Assembly (NCBI GenBank): GCA_963785415.1
Contig: CAWAVB010000001.1
Span: 1,550,001 to 1,614,000, forward strand
Direction of reading: 5' to 3'
Source of the DNA: Bog-793 sp963785415
Lineage (GTDB): Bacteria > Actinomycetota > Acidimicrobiia > Acidimicrobiales > Bog-793
DNA length: 64,000 nt
Shown: positions 1-8,754 of the stretch, piece after piece
Layout of the letters: the number at the start of each line of letters is the position of its first letter
How positions within the stretch are numbered: the stretch's first letter is position 1
Notes under the pieces: model-generated
Seen by the model: the letters and a program-made list of their open reading frames with translations, nothing else
Database searches by the model: none
Told to the model about the DNA's origin: nothing
Translations under genes and position numbers: made by a program

Positions 1-5
1 TTCTG

Positions 6-1034
6 ATGGCGACGATCCCGCTCTCCGCCGGGCCGGCCCGCCGCGCGCCGGCGGTGCCGGTCCGGATCTCCCGCCGGCGGCGGGTGATGAACGGGATGTG
101 GTGGTGGGGCTGCGGCATCGGGCTCGCCTTTCTCGTCACGCCCGTGGTGTGGATCCTCTGGGGCGTGATCGCCCGCGGGGTCTCCGGGTGGCGTTGGAAC
201 GTCATCTGGACGCCGGCGATCGGCGCCGGCGGCGGGCTCGCCAACGACATCGTGGGCACGCTGCTCATCACCTTCGGCGTGGCCGTGATCGCCGGTGTCG
301 TCGGAGTTGGCAGCGGCATATACCTCGCCGAGTTCTGCCGGCCGGGGATCGTCTCCACCGTGCTGCGCAGCGCCTCCGAGGTGCTCTCGGGTGTGCCCTC
401 GATCGTTTTCGGCTACGTGGGCTATATCGCGCTCGTCATCGGGCTGCACTGGAAGTTCTCGTTGCTCGCCGCGCTCATCGTGCTCTCGATGCTCGTCGTT
501 CCCTACATCGCCAAGTCGACGGAGCTCGCCCTCAACCAGGTACCGCTCGCTTACCGCGAGGGCGGAGAAGCGCTCGGCATGGAGAAGTCCCACATGCTGC
601 GTCGGGTGGTGCTGCGCTCAGCGGTGCCGGGCATGCTCACGGGACTCGTCGTCGCCATCGCCATCTCGATCGGCGAGACGGCGCCGCTGCTCTACACCGC
701 CGGGTCGAGCACGGCCTACCCGACGGGGGCGCTCGTCCACTCGCCGGTCGGCTTCCTCACCTACGCCGTCTGGGCCGACTACAACAGCCCGTTCCCGTCG
801 CAGCACGCCCTGGCGAACGACGCCGCGCTGATGCTCGTCGTCCTGGTCGTCGCCCTCATCATCGGCTCACGCCTCATCGTGCGGGCGACGCAGCGCTACT
901 CGCCGAACCGGGCGCTCGCCGCGACGGGCAGGAAGCCGTGGCACCGCTTGTCCCGGGCGGGAAGGGATCAGGGAATCGCCGAGCTCTTCGGATCCGACGC
1001 CCCGCCGGCGGACCCGGACGAACTGGTTCAGTAG
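6..1034 (+). CDS. pstA: Phosphate ABC transporter permease PstA
   Basis: Inner-membrane permease of the high-affinity phosphate uptake system (PstSCAB). The 342-residue protein has a basic N-terminus, a first membrane span around residues 31-53, further spans, and the cytoplasmic EAA-type loop (EGGEALGMEKSHMLRR, about residues 183-198) that contacts the ATPase PstB. The ATG at position 6 overlaps a TGA at 4-6, so an upstream gene, presumably pstC, ends just at the window edge. pstB does not follow; the next gene is convergent and overlaps the stop by a few bases. The C-terminal 40 residues are hydrophilic and longer than usual. The family assignment is secure; the operon partners lie outside the window. 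Confidence 0.93.
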   Translation: MATIPLSAGPARRAPAVPVRISRRRRVMNGMWWWGCGIGLAFLVTPVVWILWGVIARGVSGWRWNVIWTPAIGAGGGLANDIVGTLLITFGVAVIAGVVGVGSGIYLAEFCRPGIVSTVLRSASEVLSGVPSIVFGYVGYIALVIGLHWKFSLLAALIVLSMLVVPYIAKSTELALNQVPLAYREGGEALGMEKSHMLRRVVLRSAVPGMLTGLVVAIAISIGETAPLLYTAGSSTAYPTGALVHSPVGFLTYAVWADYNSPFPSQHALANDAALMLVVLVVALIIGSRLIVRATQRYSPNRALAATGRKPWHRLSRAGRDQGIAELFGSDAPPADPDELVQ

Positions 1035-3184
1035 GCGGCGAGGTCGCGCGCCGCGGCGGCGATGTCCGCGGTCTGCGGCAGGGTCGCCCCCTCGAGCCCC
1101 GGTTCGTAGCCGACCCAGGTGTCTTGCGCGCCCACGCGGCGCACGGGGGCGTCGAGGTCCCCGAAGCACTCCGCGGCGACGAAGGCGGCAACCTCGGCGC
1201 CGAAGCCGGATGTGACGATGTCCTCGTGGACGACGAGGCAGCGCGCCGTGCGGGCGACCGAGGCGGCGACCGCGCCCGCGTCCCAGGGCGCGAGGCAGCG
1301 CAGGTCGATCACCTCGGGCTCGACACCCTCGGCGGCGAGCTCCTCGGCGGCGACGAGCGAGCGCTGGACGGTCGCTCCCCAGGTCACGATCGTGAGGTCG
1401 CGCCCGGCCCGGGCGGTCGCGGCGAGCCCGGGCGGCACGACGTAATCCGGTCCGGGGTAGGGGTCCATCGCGTAGCGCTGGCGGAAAAGGTGCTTGTGCT
1501 CCAGGAAAAGGACGGGGTCCTCGCAGCGGAACGCGGCGCGCAGCATGCCCGCCACGTCGCGGGCCCGTGACGGGAACATGACAATGAGACCCGGGGTGTG
1601 GGTGAAGATCGACTCGCCCGACTGCGAGTGCCAGATCGCTCCGCCCCGCAGGTAGCCGCCGATCGCGACCCGCAGCACGAGGGGCACGCTGAACGCGCCG
1701 TTGGAGCGCCACCTCGTCGTCGCCGCCTCGGTGCGGATCTGCTGCATCGCGGTCCAGATGTAGTCGAAGAACTGGATCTCGACCGCCGGCCGCAGGCCGC
1801 GGACCGCCTGGCCGATGCCCCGCCCGACGATGTTCGCCTCGGCGAGCGGGGTGTTGTAGCAGCGGTCGTCGCCGAAGTCCCGTTGCAGCCCGCGGGTGAG
1901 CCCGAAGACGCCGCCGAGGCCGGGGAGTGTCTCGTCGGGCGAGTCGGCGACGTCCTGGCCGAAGACGCGCACCCGTTCGTCGGTCGCCATGACCTCGTGG
2001 AGGGTGCGGCGGATCGCCTCGCCGAAGGTGACCGGCTCGCCGGGCCCAGCCGGGTCGGCCGGCGCCGGAATCGCGGGAAGCTGCCAGAGGTGCTCCATCA
2101 CCTTCGTGGGATCCGGTTTCGGCGCCCGCAGCGCGTCCCGGCCGGCCGCGGCGGCGACGGCGAAGGTCTCCTCACGGAGGGCGTTCGCGGTCGCGGCGTC
2201 GAGGGAGCCGCTCTCGACGAGCTCGTCGCGCAGTCGCTGCACCGGGTCGCGGGCGCGGGCGTCGGCGATCTCCGCCGCGCTGCGGTACCTCGTCTGGTTG
2301 TCCGACGACGAGTGGGAGTGCAGCCGTACGACGCGGGCGTGGATGAGGACGGGACCGGCCCCGAAGCGCGCCCGGCCGATCGCCTCGGCACCGGCGTGGC
2401 GGACCGCGAAGTAGTCGCAGCCGTCGAGCTTCACGACCTCGAGGCCGGGGAAGCCGGCGACGAGGTCGGAGACCGGTGCCGGGACCTGGTCCTCGACCGG
2501 GACCGAGATCGCGAGACCGTTGTCCTCGATGACGTAGACGATCGGCAGGTGCAGCTGGCAGGCGGTGTTGAGGCTCTCCCAGAACTCGCCCTCCGAGACC
2601 GCCCCGTCGCCGAGCGAGACGTAGGTCACCTCGTCGGCGTGGGCCTCGATCCCCGCCAGGTTGTGGGAGGCGATGTAGCGTCCGGCCTCCGCGCAGCCGA
2701 TCGCCGGCAGGCACTGGCTGCCCGTCGCGCTCGATTGCGTGACGATGTGGAGCGCGGGGTTGCCCCAGTGCGAGGGCATCTGGCGGCCCCCCGAGGCCGG
2801 GTCGGAGGCGGCGCCGACGCACTGCAAGATCACATCGTCGGGGGTCACGCCCAACGCGAGGGCGAGGGCGAGGTCGCGGTAGTAGGGGAAGAACCAGTCG
2901 TAGCCGGCGCGCAGCGAACGGGCGAGGCCGACGAGCAGCGCCTCGTGCCCACCTCCGGAGATGTGGAAGCAGGCGGCGCCCTGCTTGTGGAGCGTGAGCT
3001 GCCGGTCGTCGACGGCCTGGGCGAGGCAGGCGAGCCGGTAGTCCTCGATCGCTTCGGCGACCGGAACGCCGCGCCAGGTCGCCGCGCCGAGACGACGGTC
3101 GCCGCCGGCCGCGGCGGTCAGCTCTGCCGGCTCGACGTCGAGACCCCGTCGCCCCTCACGTCCGGATCGCATCGGCGTCGTCAT
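1028..3184 (-). CDS. Fused alpha-beta E1 component of a branched-chain 2-oxoacid dehydrogenase
   Basis: Thiamine-diphosphate-dependent E1 that decarboxylates a 2-oxoacid and passes the acyl group to a lipoyl E2. One 718-residue chain holds what are usually two subunits: an alpha half with the TPP motif GDGAVSEGEF followed by NGLAIS, and a beta half with EANIVGRGIGQAVRG and FFDYIW. The HSHSSSDNQTRYR stretch resembles the branched-chain E1-alpha loop, so 2-oxoisovalerate-type substrates are the best guess. The start is set at the ATG at 3184, because the longer upstream reading is an arginine-rich stretch unlike the family; an internal ATG at 3172 is also possible. No E2 or E3 gene is adjacent. 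The gene is convergent with pstA. Confidence 0.88.
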   Translation of the reverse strand: MTTPMRSGREGRRGLDVEPAELTAAAGGDRRLGAATWRGVPVAEAIEDYRLACLAQAVDDRQLTLHKQGAACFHISGGGHEALLVGLARSLRAGYDWFFPYYRDLALALALGVTPDDVILQCVGAASDPASGGRQMPSHWGNPALHIVTQSSATGSQCLPAIGCAEAGRYIASHNLAGIEAHADEVTYVSLGDGAVSEGEFWESLNTACQLHLPIVYVIEDNGLAISVPVEDQVPAPVSDLVAGFPGLEVVKLDGCDYFAVRHAGAEAIGRARFGAGPVLIHARVVRLHSHSSSDNQTRYRSAAEIADARARDPVQRLRDELVESGSLDAATANALREETFAVAAAAGRDALRAPKPDPTKVMEHLWQLPAIPAPADPAGPGEPVTFGEAIRRTLHEVMATDERVRVFGQDVADSPDETLPGLGGVFGLTRGLQRDFGDDRCYNTPLAEANIVGRGIGQAVRGLRPAVEIQFFDYIWTAMQQIRTEAATTRWRSNGAFSVPLVLRVAIGGYLRGGAIWHSQSGESIFTHTPGLIVMFPSRARDVAGMLRAAFRCEDPVLFLEHKHLFRQRYAMDPYPGPDYVVPPGLAATARAGRDLTIVTWGATVQRSLVAAEELAAEGVEPEVIDLRCLAPWDAGAVAASVARTARCLVVHEDIVTSGFGAEVAAFVAAECFGDLDAPVRRVGAQDTWVGYEPGLEGATLPQTADIAAAARDLAAY

Positions 3185-3369
3185 CTTCGGTCGTCGCTTT
3201 CTCGCGCTGATACGGCGTCGTTGCTCGCGGCGAACGGGTCCGGTGGGGCGACCGCGGACACCGGGCAACCTTACCGATCGGGGCGTACCGCCCGCGCGGC
3301 ACCTGGTGGGGGCCATACCGCCCGGACCCCCGGCGGTCTAGCATTGACCCCGTAACGAGAGGAGGGCCT

Positions 3370-3615
3370 GTGCCTGCAGGCGTGCTCGCAAATGTATTCG
3401 GGCCGGACGGCCTCATCATCATCGCGGTCGTCGTCATCGTGTTGCTCTTCGGTGGTAGCAAGCTGCCCGAGCTCGCCCGCGGCCTCGGAAGCGCTTCACA
3501 CGAGTTCAAGAAGGGCCTCTCCGAGGGTGAGGAGTCCTCGAAGGCTGCCGACGCGGCGAAGGCGGCGGAGGCGGCGAAGGATCCAGAGGTTCCCAAGGAC
3601 TCGAGCGCCAGCTGA
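3370..3615 (+). CDS. tatA: Sec-independent protein translocase TatA/TatE
   Basis: Pore-forming subunit of the twin-arginine translocase, which exports folded proteins. The 81 residues show the standard layout: one short hydrophobic helix (LIIIAVVVIVLLF, about 15-27), the FGGSKLPELARGLG hinge and amphipathic helix, an EFKKG motif, and an acidic, alanine-rich hydrophilic tail. GTG start with a strong AGAGGAGGG ribosome site 4-6 bases upstream. A TAGCAT hexamer at 3339-3344 could be the -10 element. tatC is not adjacent. Confidence 0.94.
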   Translation: MPAGVLANVFGPDGLIIIAVVVIVLLFGGSKLPELARGLGSASHEFKKGLSEGEESSKAADAAKAAEAAKDPEVPKDSSAS

Positions 3616-3647
3616 TCGAAGCCGGCGCCGAAGGCAGCTGACCATCG

Positions 3648-4250
3648 GTGCGGCTCCGACGACGGTCCCCTAACGCCGAAACGAATGGCGTGCCCGCGCG
3701 GCGGCGTGTCCCGTTCCTCGGCCACCAGATCGCCGAGTACACGGTCGCGATCGCGCTGATTGCCGTCGGCTTCCACCTTTCCGGTGGGGCCGAGATCGCG
3801 CTGGCGGCCGCGGGACTCCTCCTTTTGCTGCTGAACGTCGTGACCCAGGGCCGGGTGAGCGCGATCGGCCTGCTGAGCCGGCGCGCCCACCACGTCGGGG
3901 ACTTCGTCGTCGCCGCGGTCCTCATCATCGTGCCGATCTTCGAGTACTCACGACTCCACATCGGCGGTGTGGCGCTCTCGGAGGGGGTCGCGCTCCTCGT
4001 CCTGTGGATCGAGCGCTCGACGCTCTACGTCGACCGGCCCCGCCCCGCCCCCGCGGCTGTCGCCGACGGCGAGAAGCCGGCGCGGCGCGTCCCGAGCGGT
4101 TTCGAGACCGCCGGGATCGTCGCCGGGGCGCTCGCGCCCGAGGCGGGGAAGGCGGCACGCCAGGCGGCGCGCCGACTCGGTGTCGTCACGGGCGTGACGA
4201 AGCGTGTGGTGAAACAGCGCCGGACCCCGCCGGGGGACGGGGGTTCCTGA
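3648..4250 (+). CDS. Membrane protein of unknown function
   Basis: A 200-residue protein, GTG start, 32 bases after tatA on the same strand. About four hydrophobic stretches are visible (roughly residues 30-45, 48-65, 86-102 and 108-123), followed by a basic, alanine-rich cytoplasmic tail containing EAGKAARQAARR. I do not recognise the family. Codon use matches its neighbours, and there is no frame break, so it is probably real; the position next to tatA may simply reflect read-through from the same promoter. Confidence 0.7.
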   Translation: MRLRRRSPNAETNGVPARRRVPFLGHQIAEYTVAIALIAVGFHLSGGAEIALAAAGLLLLLLNVVTQGRVSAIGLLSRRAHHVGDFVVAAVLIIVPIFEYSRLHIGGVALSEGVALLVLWIERSTLYVDRPRPAPAAVADGEKPARRVPSGFETAGIVAGALAPEAGKAARQAARRLGVVTGVTKRVVKQRRTPPGDGGS

Positions 4251-4310
4251 GGCGACGGGCCGTGCCCGCCGCCGGGACGGCGCGGATGCGACCCCGTCAC
4301 GGGCCCGCGG

Positions 4311-5186
4311 TCAGGCCTCGGCCGGCAGCCGGACGAGACCCTCCTGCACGGCGCTCGCGACGAGATCACCGGAGCGGGAGTACAAAAGCCCCCTCGCCAG
4401 TCCGCGCGCGCCGAAGGCGATGGGGCTCGTCTGGTCGTAAAAGAGCCATTCGTCGGCCCGGAACGGGCGGTGGAACCAGATGGCGTGGTCGAGGCTCGCG
4501 CCGATGAAGCGATCGTCGTAGGGCGTCGTCCCGTGGCGCTGCAGGATCGTGTCGACGAGGGTGAGGTCGGACGCGAACGTGAGGACGGCGGCGTGGATGA
4601 TGGGGTCGTCGCCGATCGGGACCGCGGCGCGCAGCCAGAGCTGTTCCCGGTCCGCCGGCGCGCCGGCGCGTTTCCACGGGTACTCGGTCACGAAGCGGAT
4701 GTCGACGCCGTAGGTGTTGGCGAAGATCGGCGCCGGGCCGTCCCCGTCCTTGAGCGCCTCGGCGAGCCCGGGGAGCGTCTCGGGATCGGGGACCTCGGGC
4801 ATCCGGTCCCCGTGGACGAGACCCTCCTCGTCCCGGTGGAACGAGCACATCAGCCCGAAGATCGTCTTGCCGTGCTGGACCCCGATCACCCAGCGGGTCG
4901 AGAAGGAGCGGCCGTCCCGGATGCGGTCGACCTCGTAGAGGATCGGGCGGTGCGGGTCCCCGGGCCGCAGGAAGTAGGCGTGCAGCGAGTGGACCCGTCG
5001 TGACTGCACCGTGCTGCCGGCCGCGACGAGCGCCTGGGCGGCGACCTGGCCCCCGAAGACGCGGCGCCGCGTCTCGTCAAGGCTCGAGCCGCGGAAGATG
5101 TTCTCTTCGATCGGTTCGAGCGTGAGGAGCTCGAGGAGGCCCGCGGTTCTTGCGCCCACGTGGAGACGGTACACTCGGGCGGCCAT
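4311..5186 (-). CDS. tesB: Acyl-CoA thioesterase II (TesB family)
   Basis: Hydrolyses acyl-CoA to free acid and CoA using a double hot-dog fold. Both halves are visible: LLTLEPIEENIFRG with RRVFGGQVAAQAL in the first, and FASDLTLVDTIL, SLDHAIWFHRPF and the terminal VQEGLVR in the second. The conserved Asp of SDLTL and Gln of VQEGL correspond to catalytic residues known in E. coli TesB. 291 residues is a normal length. The ATG at 5186 shares bases with the start codon of the divergent gene; a GTG at 5159 gives a start closer to typical family N-termini and would free room for a promoter. Confidence 0.92.
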   Translation of the reverse strand: MAARVYRLHVGARTAGLLELLTLEPIEENIFRGSSLDETRRRVFGGQVAAQALVAAGSTVQSRRVHSLHAYFLRPGDPHRPILYEVDRIRDGRSFSTRWVIGVQHGKTIFGLMCSFHRDEEGLVHGDRMPEVPDPETLPGLAEALKDGDGPAPIFANTYGVDIRFVTEYPWKRAGAPADREQLWLRAAVPIGDDPIIHAAVLTFASDLTLVDTILQRHGTTPYDDRFIGASLDHAIWFHRPFRADEWLFYDQTSPIAFGARGLARGLLYSRSGDLVASAVQEGLVRLPAEA

Positions 5187-5757
5187 GCGTAAAGCGCTCC
5201 TCCATCCGATCGATTTCGCGCGGGAACTAACCCGTCACCCGAACTTCTCGAAGGTCTGGCGCTTCACTTTCGTCTCGGTGATCTCGACCGTGCTCACGCT
5301 GGCCATGCTGTACGTGTTCTTCCGCGTGCTAAAGATCGGCTCGGCGGCGGACAGCAACCTGCTCGCGACGTCGATCGCGACCGCGCCCGCCTACTACCTC
5401 AACCGCACGTGGACCTGGGGCAAGACCGGCAAGTCGCACCTCATGAAGGAGGTCGTCCCGTTCTGGACGATCGCCATCATCGGCGTTCTGCTCTCGACGT
5501 TGGCGGTGCACTTCGCGGCGGTCGAGGCCCACCACATCACGAAGTCGAAGATGGGTGTGACGGCCCTCGTCGAGTTCGCCAACTTCTTCACCTACGGCGT
5601 GCTGTGGGTCGGCAAGTTCACAGTCTTCAACCGCTACCTGTTCAACACGCCGAACGTCGTCCCCGGACCCACCGAACTCAGCGCCGATGACGTCGGCCCG
5701 GGCCCCGGCCCGCTCGCTCCCGACGCGCTCGCGGCCGACGAGCTGACCACCGTCTAG
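5185..5757 (+). CDS. GtrA-family polytopic membrane protein
   Basis: A 190-residue GtrA/DPMS-type protein, a family associated with moving lipid-linked sugars across the membrane or with glycosyltransferases. Four hydrophobic helices are visible: VWRFTFVSVISTVLTLAMLY, a second around SIATAPAYYLNRTWTW, then the WTIAIIGVLLSTLAVHF and FANFFTYGVLWVGKF stretches. The YLNRTWTWG and WVGKFTVFNRYLF motifs are typical of the family. The acidic, proline-rich tail after residue 155 is a local extension. A TACACT at 5170-5175 would place transcription within a few bases of the ATG, so the mRNA may be nearly leaderless. The stop overlaps the convergent lnt stop. Confidence 0.85.
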   Translation: MRKALLHPIDFARELTRHPNFSKVWRFTFVSVISTVLTLAMLYVFFRVLKIGSAADSNLLATSIATAPAYYLNRTWTWGKTGKSHLMKEVVPFWTIAIIGVLLSTLAVHFAAVEAHHITKSKMGVTALVEFANFFTYGVLWVGKFTVFNRYLFNTPNVVPGPTELSADDVGPGPGPLAPDALAADELTTV

Positions 5758-7304
5758 GTCGCAACTCCCGGCGCGGCACGGCTCCGCCGCGCACCTCCTC
5801 CCCGGCGCCTGTCGTCGAGCTGTAACGCCCACCCCGCGACGAGGGCCGTGGCGGCGATCGCGAGGACCAGCCAGTCGCCGAAGCGCGCGTAGGGCGTCGC
5901 GCCCGTGCGAAGGGCGACCCGGGCCCGCAACAGGTCCGGGGACCCGAGCCGGCTCTGTGCCGCGACGACCCCGGCCGGCGTGACGACCGCCGAGTAGCCG
6001 GTCGTCGCCGACTGGACGAGGTCGCGCCCGAGCGCGACCGCCTGGATCCGGGAGGCGGCGAGCTCCTCGGCAGGGATGACGTCCGTCGCGTACGAGGCGG
6101 TGTTCGTCTCGACGACGAGCAGCTCGCCGCCGGCCCGCACCCCGCTGCGGGCCCGGTCGGCGAAGAAGTCCTCGAACGAGTTGAGGATCGCGACCCTCCC
6201 GGCGGGCGTCGTGAGCTCCCCGTCGTTCCGTCCGACGACGACGTCGCGCGGTACCGCCGTGAGGCTCGCGATCCGCGCGAAGACCCAGCGCAAGGGCACG
6301 TACTCCCCGAAGGGGACGGGATGGGCCTTCTCGACCCGCCCGAGGACCCGGCCAGACGGGGCCCAGGCGACGATCTCGTTGACGAACCGGTGCGCCCCGG
6401 CGGGCGCGGTCACCCCGGCGAGGATGGTCGCGTGGAGTCGGCGGGCGAGAGCCGCGACGCGGCCCGCTTCGGTGGAGTCCTGGAGCGGGCCCGCAAGGGG
6501 CATGGCGTCCTCGGGCCAGACGATGAGGCCGACCGGCGCACGGAGCGGGGCGGTCGCCCCCCAGGTCGCGGCGAAAACGCGGCCGGCGGGCACGACGACC
6601 GAGCCGATGCCGCGGCGCCCGCCACCCTGGACGATCGCCACGGTGACGACGCCGCGGGCCGGCCCGCCGTTCGGGCTCAGCCCGGCGAGCCCCGCGGCCG
6701 CTGCCACGACGACCACGGCGGCGAGCCCGCAGGCTGTGCCGCGACGGGCGAACGGCTCGTCTCCGGTGAGATCCGTCCAGCAGGCGAAGCCGGCGGCGGC
6801 GAGGCCGGCGCCGGCGAGCGCCGCCGCGCCGACGAGGACGAGCGGACCCCCGACCCGGGCGAGCCCGACGAAGGGACCGGAGGCCTGGCCGAGCGCGGCG
6901 CTCCCGATCGGCAGGCCCCCGAACGGCCAGGTGTCCCTTGCCCATTCGGCGAGCGTCAGCGCGCCGGCGAAGGCGACGAGCCGGCCGCGCCCCGGTGGGA
7001 CCGCGGCGAAGGCGACGGCGACGAACAGCGCCTCGAACCCGACGAGGACGACGTAGCCGAGCCCGGTGAACTCGAGCGCCCAGACGCAGCCGATCGCGAA
7101 TTGGCCGAGGCCGACGAGCCACCCGAGGAGCAGGCGCCGGCCGATGGGTTGCCCGCGGATGAGCCAGGCGGCGGCGCCGAGGCCGATCGGGGCGAGGTAC
7201 CAGGGCCCGAACGGCGGCAGGGAGCAGCCGACGAGCCCCCCGGCGACGGGGGCGAGGGCCACCCGGACGAGTCGTGACGCCTTTGGGTCTCCCGGCTGGC
7301 TCAT
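5754..7304 (-). CDS. lnt: Apolipoprotein N-acyltransferase homologue (Lnt) with Ser in place of the catalytic Cys
   Basis: Lnt transfers an acyl chain to the N-terminal cysteine of lipoproteins. The 516-residue protein has about six membrane helices in residues 15-205, then the nitrilase domain. Two of the three catalytic residues are present: Glu265 (IVWPEDAMP) and Lys326 (VEKAHPVPFGEY). The third, normally Cys in a motif like ICYE, is Ser376 here (ILNSFEDFF). The later NTASYA region and TTGYSAVV align with the rest of the fold. ATG start chosen because it overlaps the cgoX stop as ATGA; last gene of the heme operon. Activity is uncertain because of the Cys change. Confidence 0.85.
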   Translation of the reverse strand: MSQPGDPKASRLVRVALAPVAGGLVGCSLPPFGPWYLAPIGLGAAAWLIRGQPIGRRLLLGWLVGLGQFAIGCVWALEFTGLGYVVLVGFEALFVAVAFAAVPPGRGRLVAFAGALTLAEWARDTWPFGGLPIGSAALGQASGPFVGLARVGGPLVLVGAAALAGAGLAAAGFACWTDLTGDEPFARRGTACGLAAVVVVAAAAGLAGLSPNGGPARGVVTVAIVQGGGRRGIGSVVVPAGRVFAATWGATAPLRAPVGLIVWPEDAMPLAGPLQDSTEAGRVAALARRLHATILAGVTAPAGAHRFVNEIVAWAPSGRVLGRVEKAHPVPFGEYVPLRWVFARIASLTAVPRDVVVGRNDGELTTPAGRVAILNSFEDFFADRARSGVRAGGELLVVETNTASYATDVIPAEELAASRIQAVALGRDLVQSATTGYSAVVTPAGVVAAQSRLGSPDLLRARVALRTGATPYARFGDWLVLAIAATALVAGWALQLDDRRRGGGARRSRAAPGVAT

Positions 7305-8734
7305 CGGGCGAGCGAGTCGCGGATCGCCGCCGCGGCCCGCTCGGCCCCGGCGACGCAGGCCGGGATCCCAATGCCACGTGCCCAGGCGCCGGCGAGCGCG
7401 AGGTGCCCGAGGTTGGCGGCGAGCGTCTCGATGCGGGCGACGCGCCCGAGGTGACCGACGACGTACTGCGGGAACGACGCCGGCCAGCGCCGTACGAGGA
7501 CCTCGAGCGGGGCGGCCTCGATCCCGAGGATCGAGGTGATCTCGCCCCGCAGGCGCGCGACGAGCGTCGCATCGTCGAGCCCAAGCGCCCGTTCGTCCCC
7601 TTGGCGCCCGGCGGAGGCGCGCACGACGATCTCGCCGGCTGCGGCCGAGCGCGGCCACTTCGACGAGGTGAGGCTGAGCGCCGTCGCGAGCAGCCCGTAT
7701 CGGCGGGGGACGAGGACCCCGCTCCCGACGAGGGCGAGCGAGGAATCCGGGAGGACCCCGGCCGGCCAGGCGAACGCGGCGGTGACGACGCCGGAGTACG
7801 GGACACCGCGGAGCAGCGAGGCGAGCTCGGGCGAGGGCCCCTCGAGGATCCCGGCCGCGGCGTGCCCCGGCACGGCGAGCAGGACGGCGTCGAATTCCTG
7901 GTCGTCGTCCCCGATCCTCGCCCGCCAGCCCTGTCCTGCGGCGCCCCGGCTGAGCGCCGCGACCGGGGCGTTCGTGAGGACCCCGACGCCGCGGTCGGCG
8001 CACTCCTTTTCGAGGTGGTGGGCGAGCGTCTCGAGCCCGCTCGCCAGGCCGAGGAAGACCGGAGACGCCCGCTTGCGCGGTTGTTTGCCAGCCCGGAGAT
8101 GGCTCCGCAGCGCGAGGAGGAGAGACCAGCGCCCGGCGATGGCGGCGGCGAGTTCCGGCGCGGTGGCGGCGAACGACAGCTGGCGCACGTCGCCGGCGTT
8201 GATCCCGCCGAGGAGCGGGTCGACGAGCGTCTCGACCACCTCACGCCCGAGGCGCCGGCCGACGACGGCGCCGACGGAAACGTCGGTGCCCGGCGATCCC
8301 GTTCCGGCGCCGAGGCCGGCCGGGGCGACCGGCCCCCGGGGGACGAGGTCCGTTGCCGCCCGGACGATGGCACCGGGCGAGACGACGCCAGAGCGCAGCA
8401 GCGCCACGAGGTCGATCGGGATGCCGAGCGCCAACCCCGGCGGGAACGGGCGGAGCGACCCCCGGGCCCAGATCGCCGCCCGCGAGGTCGCCGGTGCGAT
8501 GAGCTCGTCGCCGAGGCCCAGCTCGCGGCAGAGCTCCGCGGCGGCCGGGTTGCGGGTGATGAAGACGTCCGGCCCGAGGTCGAGGGGACGGCCCCGGAAG
8601 GACGCGGTGCGCATCTTGCCGCCGACGACGCCGTCGGATTCGGCGAGCACGACCTCGTGGTGCCGGGCGAGCGAGCGGGCCGCGACGAGCCCGCTCACGC
8701 CCGCACCGGCGACGAGGACCTTTCTTCGTGCCAT
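7301..8734 (-). CDS. cgoX: Coproporphyrinogen III oxidase, HemY type (CgoX)
   Basis: FAD enzyme oxidising coproporphyrinogen III to coproporphyrin III in the Gram-positive heme pathway; older annotations call it protoporphyrinogen oxidase HemY/HemG. 477 residues. The N-terminal GAGVSGLVAARSLA is the dinucleotide-binding loop, followed by an acidic residue at the strand end (VVLAESDGVVGGKMRT). LLGGINAGDVRQLS and the C-terminal LALAGAWARGIGIPACVAGAERAA are typical of the family, the latter closing the FAD site. ATG start; lies 21 bases after cpfC and overlaps the next gene by 4 bases. Assignment as CgoX rather than PgoX rests on the phylum and the presence of chdC in the same window. Confidence 0.92.
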   Translation of the reverse strand: MARRKVLVAGAGVSGLVAARSLARHHEVVLAESDGVVGGKMRTASFRGRPLDLGPDVFITRNPAAAELCRELGLGDELIAPATSRAAIWARGSLRPFPPGLALGIPIDLVALLRSGVVSPGAIVRAATDLVPRGPVAPAGLGAGTGSPGTDVSVGAVVGRRLGREVVETLVDPLLGGINAGDVRQLSFAATAPELAAAIAGRWSLLLALRSHLRAGKQPRKRASPVFLGLASGLETLAHHLEKECADRGVGVLTNAPVAALSRGAAGQGWRARIGDDDQEFDAVLLAVPGHAAAGILEGPSPELASLLRGVPYSGVVTAAFAWPAGVLPDSSLALVGSGVLVPRRYGLLATALSLTSSKWPRSAAAGEIVVRASAGRQGDERALGLDDATLVARLRGEITSILGIEAAPLEVLVRRWPASFPQYVVGHLGRVARIETLAANLGHLALAGAWARGIGIPACVAGAERAAAAIRDSLAR

Positions 8735-8754
8735 GGCGTCCCGATCCCGCCGGG

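Noticed and set aside
5329..8373. 1014-codon open frame on the minus strand over lnt and cgoX
   Set aside because: The translation is Arg/Pro/Ser-rich with no family motifs, while lnt and cgoX explain the same DNA with full motif sets. Such frames arise from high GC.
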